Part shown: in pieces, positions 40,131 to 49,355 of the stretch | Numbering within the stretch: position 1 is the first letter of the stretch | Layout of the letters: every line of letters begins with the position of its first letter | Assembly (NCBI GenBank): GCA_964058845.1 | Contig: CAXKVR010000023.1 | Location: 1 to 49,355, forward strand | DNA length: 49,355 bases | Source: Carex sylvatica | Lineage: Eukaryota > Streptophyta > Magnoliopsida > Poales > Cyperaceae | Direction: 5' to 3' | Made by a program: the position numbers and the translations under genes | Notes under the pieces: model-generated | Databases searched by the model: none | Seen by the model: the letters and a program-made list of their open reading frames with translations, nothing else | What the model was told of the DNA's origin: nothing

Positions 40131-41640
40131 CTCAAATTTTAATCATAGATTGATTTTAGTATCACCCGTATTATCTATAATATTAAATGGGATCCGTTAG
40201 AAATGTTTTCCACATGGCAGAACTAGAAATTCATGATAGCTGGTGTTAAAATTTAAAATAAATAATATATTGTTAGTGAAAATTAAATTCAAGTTCTTCA
40301 AAATCACAAAGTAAGCTCTAACTACTAGGTTACAAGTAGACATGTGATAATTTATGAGTGAGGCTAGATTATATAAAAAGTTTTAAAAATATAAAATTAG
40401 CAGCTGAAGTATATAACTCTGTTTGAATTTTGATGCTTTTAAATTAGCAGCTGAAGTACTTTCCATTTGCGTCATGAATAAAACATGTTTTGTATTGGAC
40501 ACTGTCAGATACTTCCTTTGCCACACAAATGATTGCAGCAATCTGGTTCACACGCGATTCACCAAAATATTTTGAACCACAAGTATAAACCAAAGTGAAT
40601 CCAAAATATATTTGGAAAAACACACAAAATAAAAAATATACATTCTTTTAGTTTTCTACATTATTTTTATCAATCTAAGAAGTAGGCTTTTGAAAGAAAA
40701 AAGAAAAAGTATCGATCCATAGCCGTAATTTTGGTACTAAACAAACAACAAAAGTAATGAAAAATAGGCACGGATCTACATTTATCTGTATGGATGCTAA
40801 GTCATTCTATAATTTTAAAATTTTAATTATATATATTAAAAATCTCTAAAACAGTATGAATATCAAATTATACTTATTTTTATTCATTATATTAATTATT
40901 AATTATTATCAAATTTATTTGTAAGGTTGAAAATTATTTAAATCGTTACTCATAAACATTCATCAATATATACACCTAATTCAGTATACGAAATATTAAT
41001 TTATTATGTGATCATCCAGCACAAGCTATATATCTTCTTATGATATATTTTATCTGATAGTATTTACTTCAATTAAAAAAAAAAATTCTTTCTTTAGTAT
41101 ATACTTTTAAGACAAAGTTCAAAAATTATTCTTATTGTTAATTAAATAATTCAGAATGAATAAAGAGAAGTTGGCTTAAACTTTTTCTGCTTCAACGTGT
41201 TATGTATCATATTCATACACGTAATTTTTTTGTCTTGTTAAATATAAAATATTTCACCGTACGATTTTATGGTGAAGGTGGAATATTGCCGCCTCTATTT
41301 TTGACCTCAAACTCAAAGCAATGAACAATTAAAGTCTGGATCTCTAAAATAACTCAATTTTTTAGTTTAGATTGGACCGTCTGATCATAATTAAGACCAA
41401 TCCGGTAATTCCGGTCCGAGGTAGAATGCACGGACACTCTTGAAGATTTGTGCCAGTATAGATCGACCGGTCTAGATCCAAACTGAAAATTCGAGTTACT
41501 TTGGAGATACGAAATCCCGATAAAATCGGATAGAAACAGTACCTACGGCGCCAAAACATCAACGGATCAACCGACTCTATCTCACCACGTGGCGCACCTT
41601 GGTTCCATCTGACAAACTAGTCGAGCCGCCACCACACGCC
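40131..41640. other. Intergenic region upstream of SUFB
   Basis: AT-rich, with no gene. The last 300 bp are GC-richer and should include the SUFB promoter and leader. TTAGCAGCTGAAGTA occurs twice near 40398 and 40444, a small local duplication. Confidence 0.45.
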
Positions 41641-41701
41641 TCTTGACTCTCAACCACAAATCTCCTCTCCAGTCCAGCCTCACCTCGACTCTTTGCCACC
41701 C

Positions 41702-43722
41702 ATGGCGACTTCTTCTCTTCTCAATCCGTGCGGTTTCACCGCTCTCTCAAAACCCAACTCTAGATCCAAACAACTCTTTAGACCATGCCACTTTCATCGA
41801 AAACCCTTCGACCGTACAATCCGTGCCGTCCAGACGGGGCCCCCAAAACCAATAATCACCGAAGAAGACGACCCGATTCAGCGTCTTCTAAAAAGGGACT
41901 ACAAGTATGGTTTCAGGTCCGATTTCGAGTCTTTCACCATTCCAAAGGGCCTAAACGAAGAAACAGTTCGCTTGATTTCTGCTCTAAAAGAGGAACCAGA
42001 TTGGATGCTCGATTTAAGACTTAAATCTTTTCGAATATTTCTTTCCAAAGCTGAACCAACTTGGTCAGACAATATTTACCCCCCAATCGACCTCCAATCA
42101 CTCTGCTACTATTCTGAACCGAAGAAGAAACCGAAGCTTGGAAGCTTAGATGAGGTCGATCCCAAGCTTCTTGAAACCTTTGATCGTTTGGGAATCCCAC
42201 TCAACGAACAAAAGAGACTCACAAATGTGGCGGTGGATGCAGTAATTGATTCAATCTCAATTGCAACTACACACCGACAAGCACTAATGGAGAAAGGTGT
42301 AATCTTTTGTTCAATTTCTGATGCAATCCGCGAGTACCCAGAATTAGTCAGGAAATATCTCGGTCGGGTGGTCCCACCAGGTGATAATTACTATGCAGCT
42401 CTTAATTCGGCAGTCTTCAGTGATGGGTCTTTCTGTTATGTGCCAAAAGATACTGTATGTCCAATGGAGATTTCTACCTACTTCCGTATAAATGATCGCG
42501 AAACGGGTCAGTTTGAACGGACCCTAATAGTAGCTGATGAAAGAAGTACAGTAAGCTACTTAGAAGGATGTACTGCTCCATCGTATGACAAAAACCAGTT
42601 ACATGCGGCTGTGGTGGAATTGTACTGCCATGAGGATGCTGAGATAAAGTACTCCACGGTACAAAACTGGTATGCGGGTGATGAAGAGGGGAGAGGCGGT
42701 ATATACAACTTTGTTACCAAAAGGGGCCGGTGTGCGGGTGCTAGATCAAGGATATCTTGGACCCAAGTGGAAACTGGATCCGCTATCACATGGAAGTATC
42801 CAAGTGTGGAACTATTGGGTGATGATAGCTATGGGGAGTTCTATTCAGTGGCACTAACAAAAGATCATCAGCAGGCTGATACAGGTACTAAGATGATACA
42901 CAAAGGGAACAATACAAAAAGTAAGATTGTGTCCAAGGGGATTTCAGCCGGGAAATCCAGGAACTGTTATAGGGGCTTGGTGCAGATAAATTCTGGAGCT
43001 GAGAATGCAAGAAACTTCTCGCAGTGTGATTCCATGCTTATTGGGGATATGGCTGCTGCTAATACTTATCCTACAATACAGGTATATATGAATAATTTTG
43101 ATGATTGTGCTTGGTATGTGTTCCCTATTAGACAACCATAGTAGCTTTAGTTTCTACCTTTTGTTTCTGCTTGAATCCAAGAATGGACATTCCATACACT
43201 ATGGTCGGGGTCATTACTGTTTTAAGCATGTTTCAGGCACTCGGGTGTTAATTTAAAGAAAAAATAAATATAAAGGCTACTTTGGAATGGTACGTTTAGT
43301 CAGATAATACTGATGTATACTAACATGGCCTAGTATGGTAAATTTTGCCTGGGTAGCTCCATTAATCTCTATGAGGTTGAATTACAGCAGTAGAATTAAT
43401 AGGAACGGAGTTACATTCTTAAAATGTTTGTGAGAAAAACAATCTAAGATAAATTTTATTAAAATCATGGCAAGGTTTTAATATGAGCTTTTTCTGTAAA
43501 CAGGTTAGTGGGCCCACCCCCCGTGTGGAACACGAGGCTAGCACATCCAAGATAGGAGAAGATCAACTGTTCTATTTCCAACAAAGAGGAATTGACCATG
43601 AAAAGGCTGTTGCAAAAATGATTGGGGGTTTCTGCCGAGATGTTTTCGAGCAGTTACCTCTGGAGTTTGCATCGGAGGTTGATGCTTTGATGAACCTAAA
43701 GCTCGAGGGCTCTGTTGGTTAA
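41702..43722 (+). CDS. SUFB: Fe-S cluster assembly scaffold SufB, plastid, 2 exons, 532 aa
   Basis: SufB is the core of the SufBC2D scaffold that builds iron-sulfur clusters in plastids. Exons are 41702-43081 and 43504-43722, joined in phase 0 across a GT-AG intron of 422 bp. The start is the ATG of [12 protein letters not shown]; an in-frame TTG at 41693 is not a start. Residues 1 to about 45 are rich in Ser, Arg and Pro with few acids, a plausible transit peptide. Family signatures follow: [110 protein letters not shown] and [11 protein letters not shown]. Exon 2 gives [20 protein letters not shown] and [11 protein letters not shown]. Length fits plant SUFB (about 540-560). Intact, no anomalies. 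Confidence 0.98.
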
Positions 43723-45660
43723 ATTTAGCACACATCAGATTCTTTCTGTATAATTATTCTGGATTATCGAAAATAAGATTAAGAATAAAATTGGCCTAGG
43801 GAATGTGCGGGGAGATTGGAGTTCTCTTTTAGATGTTGGATGTAAAGTTATCTGCTGCTGTCTCTCTTATGTAAAATAGAATTTTGACTGCTGGCTATGT
43901 TTATTTTCTTTTATCAGCCATTAATATTTAATAAAATTGTGTATCTGGTGTGTTTTTTATTTATTTTTGCAACTAAATATTTTAATTTGTGTTGCTTATG
44001 TTTGCATAATAAGTTATCAAGGTCAGATAAAAGATTAAAAATTTGTTCAATATGTAGTTGAGAATAAAGCCGGAGTGCATAATGTTGTCTGGTTTGATGG
44101 GAGAGAATGTTGTTATCTATTTTATGTTTGACATAATCTGTCTTGCTGCTGTTATTCTATTGTGAACTAGAAATTTTGACTGCTGCTTTGTTTGTGTTAT
44201 TTTTATCAGCTATTTACTGGTCAGAAGAGTTATACCGGTTGTTAATTTTTCTGTTCCACCTTATCATGGATTCCAAGTTCCCATGTGCCTACACTGCAGG
44301 AAGATCTTAAGGTAAAATATTTCTTACTTCTTTCATGGAATTGTTGAGAATAATAACCAGAGTAAAGCTGGTTTTGGAATATGATTCTAATTGGAAGTGA
44401 AGAAAGTGCTGTTGCAAATGCTTGAAATACTGTCATGAAAGTATGAACCTGATTTTTAATTTTCCTAATTTGCCTGAGGAATGATTATATAATTCGAAAT
44501 AAATGTCACATTTAATGGTTCCCTTATGTGAAAAAAAATATATTATATGATCATGTTGCTTTTTCCCTACAGTACAGAAAGATCTTGTTTTTGAATGATT
44601 AGTGCTGCTGTTGTTCTGAGGATTTCGTAGCAAAGGTCTTGAATTAGACCTAAAACCTCATAATTTGTTTAGATGTGAAATCAATTTTTGGTAGTGTACA
44701 AATTTGTATTTGGGGAAACATGGATATGATGTTCCAAGGCTTGTTATCCTTAATTATGAGTAACTAGAAGTGCACATAGCCTTTTTGAAACCCTTGAATA
44801 GAATGAGATTTGCTCCAGTACAAAACCTTTTGATTGAGAAAAAATATTAAAATAGTTTGACCCATCTGATCAAAGAAAGGCAATATGGAAAAAGAATGAC
44901 ATAGCCCGTTGTATAATTTTTGGTATGGGACCTGTCAAATTGGAATGAGGTGAAGGAGAGAGAGATAATCTTTGTTTATAAATACATCCCATTTTATCAA
45001 ATTTTGTGATGAGGTCTCATCTCTCACGGTTCTTCCCATGGTTCTTGTCACCCTCTCTTGAGCACACATACTAACCTGATACATACCAGTAAAAAAATGC
45101 ATTCTGTCTGTACTCTCAACTCTGCACTGGTCCATATAACCTAATTTATCACTCTCTCGGTCTGTTTCTCCCACCCTCTCTCTCTAAGGGCAATAATGGT
45201 AATTTCTTTGGAACCAAGAAAAAGGTTCAAAATTCTCTAGTATTAGATTTGTTTTTATTTTTCTTGCTATGTGTACCAGTCTGGTAAATGAGGCATGCCA
45301 GTTACTGTACTAGATGCTTTACACAGTCTAGTTACATACATCCAATTGTGAGGTCTTAGTGTTCAAGAAATGACAAAGGTGATAAAAGTAAGATATTACT
45401 TCTATTTACCATTTATGTTGTTTGTATCACATTTCATGGTTTAAAAAATTGTCATGTCAGTTTCCTGAGGTGAGAACAGAGGTCAAGCCTCTATTTCATC
45501 CATTGACAGAATTTTTACATAACAGTAACCAAAAAAAGGGAAAATAGAAAAGAAAAGCAAACTAAACTACATTCTGCTGAAGAGTTTTGAGCTAGAATTT
45601 CACATTGACATTACAACAGAAAAGTACATCCGGAGAAGAGAAGGAGACATTTTATGTCAG
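43723..45660. other. SUFB 3' region and intergenic DNA, no gene seen
   Basis: The first 200 bp likely hold the SUFB 3' UTR. CTGCTG...TTTTATCAGC words recur at about 43880-43920 and 44160-44210, a diverged duplication of about 280 bp (AGAATTTTGACTGCTG is common to both). No domain-bearing frame was found in the remainder. Confidence 0.45.
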
Positions 45661-45679
45661 TTTTAATGTAATGTATAAT

Positions 45680-45793
45680 TTTTTTTTTCTTTTTTGAAAA
45701 GCTGATGCTGCAAAGTCATGACAGGGGCTCAAACTCTCGACCTTTGGGTTCCTAGAACTTTTTCCTAGCCAACTGCGCTACCGCCCCATTCTC
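45680..45793 (-). mobile_element. tRNA-derived SINE (114 bp) with 15-bp target duplication
   Basis: On the minus strand it begins GGGGCGGTAGCGCAGTTGGC, containing a pol III A box (TAGCGCAGTTGG), then GGTCGAGAGTTTGAGCCCC, a B-box-like segment, and ends in an A-rich tail (plus-strand T run at 45680-45695). The flanks repeat AATGTAATGTATAAT exactly (45665-45679 and 45794-45808). The structure fits a short plant SINE. It is not a tRNA gene: it has no acceptor-stem pairing or anticodon arm. Confidence 0.85.
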
Positions 45794-45808
45794 AATGTAA
45801 TGTATAAT

Positions 45809-46546
45809 CAATAGCATATTGCGTTCAAGTTCATGCTAGCAATAAATGACATCAAAAGCTTTAAGAACTATTGCAAACGCAAAACACTAAACTCACAATG
45901 ATACATAAACATCAGTGAACAGCTTGTTCCTCCAATTATTCCACTTCTGTATAAACTAATTGCGCAAGTATACTGCAATTGAGGAACAGAACCGTCCCTT
46001 CTACTTCTTGATCTGTGTGCATATTAGGCTGTAATTGAATGTGCATAATACTTCTTTGACTAAATGGCAATCGTAATAATTTTTAGTCTCAGTTCTATTG
46101 GGTTGTAGCTATTAAGGACATTTTAAGTTTTTTCCTTTTTGCAGCAAGCTCCCAATATAAAGTAGGGTGAGTAATGCTACAGAATATTATGTTTTCTATG
46201 TGAGTCTTGACCTATGTAGTAATCTATTATCTATAGAATATGTAGGATTTTATTCTGATTTCAATTTTCTTCTTAGTCAAGCAGGGTAGCTTTATATATG
46301 TATGCTGTCAAGGCAACCTCATTCAACTATAATACAATCAATTCAGTTTTCCATTATTTCTGTTTACATGTAAAATGAGCTTTCTAAATTTTTGAGATAC
46401 ATGTGCCAAACTCTAGTTTTTCCAAATACCTTCGGTATCACACAAATTGGTGGTGCTCAGAATCTGCACCTGTACTAATTGTGCCTGTGAAATTTGTGTT
46501 TGAATTGATCCCAACTATGTGTAGATTACTGATGAACAGAAGGGCA
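45809..46546. other. Intergenic, no gene seen
   Basis: Only short frames. Confidence 0.4.
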
Positions 46547-46860
46547 TCTCTCACTGGCTTTCCTTACAATCAGACTAGAAGTAGGGGTGTTCATTGGGTC
46601 CGGTTACCAAATTAGGTTGGACCAAACGGTTCGTTTTTTTTCGGTTTAATGGCTCGGTTTGGTTTGCTTTTGAAAACCGAATTATAACTTCAGCACGTTG
46701 AGAAGTTCTAGTCTGATTGTAAGGAAAGCCAGTGAGAAATTAATGGTTTCAACACGTTGAGAAGTTCTAGTCTGATTGTAAGGAAAGCCAGTGAGAACCC
46801 CCCCCCCCCCCCCCCCCCCCCCACACACACACACAAAACAACAACAACAAAAAACAATTT
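46547..46860. repeat. Inverted plus tandem duplication around a hAT-like fragment, ending in poly-C and (CA)n
   Basis: The segment 46547-46578 (CTCACTGGCTTTCCTTACAA...) recurs inverted at about 46707-46738 and again at about 46766-46797; these two inverted copies are part of a 51-bp direct tandem starting CACGTTGAGAAGTTCTAG. Between the outer copies is TAGGGGTGTTCATTGGG followed by GGTTCGGTTT-like words, resembling a hAT/MITE end. It finishes with 25 C residues (46798-46822) and a short (AC)n. Confidence 0.8.
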
Positions 46861-47165
46861 AGCATATCGAGTTATATTCAGAGTTTTATATATATCATCT
46901 ATAAAATTACTATAGCACCCCTCGCAGCCATCAGTGCTAAATTTTAAATTCAATTCTAACTGTCTGATCAAATTCATTGACAATTTTTTTTTTTTAATAT
47001 AACTAGAGACTCGCCCGAATAGAATACAAGCTCAGCATAGTAACGAGTATGGATATGCAGATTACTAACACAATTTGATTCTTAGACAAACATTAAACAA
47101 ACTAATAAAAAAAAAACAGTATCGATGTGCATCTTCATCTGCTACCAGTACTAGTATTGCAATCC
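46860..47165. other. Intergenic, no gene seen
   Basis: AT-rich DNA between the duplication cluster and the oxygenase-like gene's 3' end. Confidence 0.4.
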
Positions 47166-48769
47166 TTAAGAGCTAATGTTGGTATCTTGAATAATTGTCG
47201 GCATCGGCGGAGTAAGAGTGTCTTCCTCTGGTACTGGTAGTGTTATTAGAAGAGTTACCAGTACATTGCCGGGATCTTTGCTCTGGTGAAGAGAGGATGG
47301 CGATGGTTGAGGCAAGCTCCTTAGTTTCTTGAACCTTCCATTGCTCCACACCTTTGATTATTAGAGGTTTGGAAAAGCTGTTAGAACTTGCATGGATTAT
47401 CTCCTTCTAACGATTTGGATTAGAGAACATATAAATAAGAATAATTGTAAGGTACAGTCAATTTTTTTTGTATCTAACTATTATGATATATATTTGAAAA
47501 ATATTATTTAAATTAAAAAAATAAAATTATAAACGTGTTATATTGATTTAATAGATATAATGTGTATTTAAAAGATGTTTGGCATTTTATCAAATAATTT
47601 AAAACTTTTAATGATGACATTTTAGTGACTTTATGATGAGTTGCTAATTAAAATGTAAATTGATTTGAATTTGATACACACTCAAATAATTAAGAAAACA
47701 TTTACAATTAAATTATTAGATAAAACATACAAGTTGAATGTATGCTAGAATTATCCGATAAATAATTGCTTCAGTTTTATCCAAAGTCAGATTTCCCAGA
47801 AGGGTGGAGTCTTTGTTCAAAGTACTTTGGACAAAACCTCATCCAATGTCAGTTATACAGCGTTAGATCTTTGTAAAAATTTACATGGATTCTTTAGATT
47901 TACAGAGCCATTAAACCAAAAGAATTAATAGGCAAAAATTAATAGGCCATACAAAATATAACCCAAAAAATCTATTAACAAAATAATTGTACTATACAAA
48001 AAATTCAAGTTACCTGAGCAACCTCTCCAATTGTGACAAGCACCGCCCCCTCCCATGCCTCCACCGGAACCCACTTGCCAGAGTCATCCATCACCTCACT
48101 CGTCACCTTCTTCCCTCTCCCTTCATATGTCAACTGCACTATACAATTGCCAAGATGCTCCTTACTTACCTTCTCCATCAGACTCTTCTCCATTTTATTT
48201 ATAGAAACACAAATCAAGCACCTTGTCTCTGTCCCCAAATTCAATCCTTTCTCTTCAAACAGGAGCTCTAGGACCTTCAATCCAACCCTCTCCATCTCTC
48301 TTGCAAATTCATCATCATGGTCGGTTTCAAACATGTCGATATGTCCTTCATCGTTCGATCCTCTGCGTTTAAGATCTGTTGTATCAGAAACTACTTGGTT
48401 TGATTGGTAATTTTGAAGGTATGTTTCATGGAGGTGTGAGGGGATATCATGGTCACAGACATGAAAGAACCCGTGCTCAGTTGCTGCCAAGAGGAAGGGT
48501 TCTCTGTTTGGTTCACGCAGAGAGACGACAGGTGGAGTAATAGGTTTTCGTTTGGAGCGGAGGGGTAGAACAGGGGTCAGTGTCGGTGGAGGAAGAGAGA
48601 GTCGGGTGAGGAGATGAGAGAGGAAGGCGTCGGTGTCGCCGGTGGAGAGGGAATTATTACATGGCGTTGGAGGCGGCGGTGACGGGATTTGTTCTTCATC
48701 AGTGAGGGTGAAGGGGATAGCGGCGGTGCCGCCATGCGAATGGCATAAAGTGGCTGATGATGATGCCAT
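47166..48769 (-). CDS. 2-oxoglutarate/Fe(II)-dependent oxygenase-like protein, 2 exons, 313 aa
   Basis: Minus-strand exons are 48014-48769 and 47166-47351, joined GT-AG in phase 0. The start is the first ATG (MASSSATLCHSHGG). The N-terminal region is Pro/Thr-rich; EPFLLAATEHGFFHVCDHDI (about residues 90-110) matches the DIOX_N start of plant 2OG oxygenases. The C-terminus, GKWVPVEAWEGAVLVTIGEV plus AQVWSNGRFKKLRS and LLITLPVPEE, matches the end of the jelly-roll, where enzymes have the second His and the 2OG-binding Arg-x-Ser. I could not find a convincing H-x-D, distal H or R-x-S, so it is probably non-catalytic or very divergent. It resembles a widespread plant clade of 2OG-oxygenase-superfamily proteins of unknown role. 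The frame is open throughout. Confidence 0.7.
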
Positions 48770-48880
48770 GGTGGTGATCAAGGCTGCTATGTGTGTTTAT
48801 GACAAATGCCAGAAAATACGAAAGTGTCCCAGCAATTAAATTGAAATTTGTTATCTTTGCCTATAGTCAAGTTGGTGGGC
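48770..48880 (-). promoter_or_regulatory. Upstream region of the oxygenase-like gene
   Basis: Expected promoter/leader of the minus-strand gene; no specific motif identified. Confidence 0.3.
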
Positions 48881-48884
48881 CTGG

Positions 48885-49125
48885 TGGGCCAGTACAACTT
48901 TGAAATAGGGCGGGAGGTCCGCATCGTCTCCATTATCTTTGAATCTTTTCGGTTAATGGATATGGATCGTCTAATTGAAAATAAAGTTTATCTGGTCTCT
49001 GCCTATAACATAGGGTCTTTAATATTTGTGTAGATCTGACTTGCACGAATCTTAAACTTGATCGGACGGTTCAGATGTATTAACTCAAAAGATTTCTTTT
49101 TAAGTTAATGCAGAGGATACGAATT
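48885..49125. repeat. Dispersed repeat copy related to 7090-7305
   Basis: GATCGGACGGTTCAGATGTA, TTAACTCAAAAGATTTCTTT and TTAATGCAGAGGATACGAAT match, in part inverted, the repeat near 7100-7280. Confidence 0.5.
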
Positions 49126-49163
49126 TGGGTGTGGGTGTGTGTGTGTGGTGGTGGTGGTTTCGA
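49126..49163. repeat. GT and GGT microsatellite
   Basis: (GTGTG)n is followed by (GGT)n. Confidence 0.85.
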
Positions 49164-49355
49164 TTATTTATTGGTAGATATGGTGTACCACATTATTGAA
49201 AGCCTAAATAACTCAACTATAAAACTCTATTGGGTCTTTAATTTTAAAATTTTGATGGCTCAAAAGTTGAAAATGAAATGTCAAAATAATATATATTTTT
49301 TGTTGTTGTCATGGTCGTCTATGTTAATTTTTCTACATTTCATAAAAATTGGACA

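Noticed and set aside
41693..41701. SUFB start three codons upstream
   Set aside because: That codon is TTG; the first ATG of the frame is at 41702.
45680..45793. tRNA gene
   Set aside because: A and B boxes are present but there is no acceptor stem or anticodon loop, and poly-A tail plus target duplication mark a SINE.

Overview
This window is nuclear DNA of a flowering plant, most likely a eudicot. The evidence is multi-exon genes with GT-AG introns, a nuclear SUFB gene with a transit-peptide-like N-terminus, plant-type Copia, CACTA, Mutator-like (MULE) and hAT elements, an L1 LINE, a tRNA-derived SINE and AT-rich intergenic DNA. The species cannot be told from the sequence. About 10% of the window is host genes; much of the rest is layered transposable elements.

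Layout. 1-560: foldback elements cut by the window edge. About 770-5482: internally deleted CACTA element (right terminus at 5482) with subterminal repeats and a decayed Ulp1-type peptidase; a 2.5-kb solo-LTR-like insertion (2573-5049, 5-bp target duplication) sits inside it. 6178-6967: non-autonomous hAT with a perfect 8-bp duplication. 7000-12700: intergenic DNA with foldback sequence, an old Copia LTR fragment and a CGTGCCGTG-rich patch. 13861-14945: pseudogene of an oxysterol-binding-protein-related protein. 15739-17544: 5'-truncated L1 LINE. 17952-18727: hAT MITE.

18837-26769 (minus): an intact five-exon tropinone-reductase-like short-chain dehydrogenase. Intron 1 holds a very young Copia element (21365-26410, LTRs that look identical), and introns 3 and 4 hold foldback MITEs.

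28285-38123: a complete 9.8-kb Mutator-like element with a perfect 9-bp target duplication. It has two convergent genes: an intact two-coding-exon MULE transposase (973 aa) and a ten-exon plant-mobile-domain (PMD/MAIN-like) gene that reads through 769 codons apart from one TGA. Both ends carry arrays of a 19-bp near-palindrome, CCGGTTAACNGTTAACCGG, and both genes are flanked by tandem-repeat DNA. This is the most interesting system in the window.

38133-41700: intergenic DNA with an LTR-like segment. 41702-43722 (plus): SUFB, plastid Fe-S scaffold, two exons. 45680-45793: SINE. 46547-46860: inverted and tandem 30-50 bp duplications ending in a 25-C homopolymer. 47166-48769 (minus): a two-exon 2-oxoglutarate/Fe(II)-oxygenase-like gene that seems to lack the canonical metal-binding motif. 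The three host genes have unrelated functions and show no operon-like link; the only cooperating set is the pair of genes inside the MULE.
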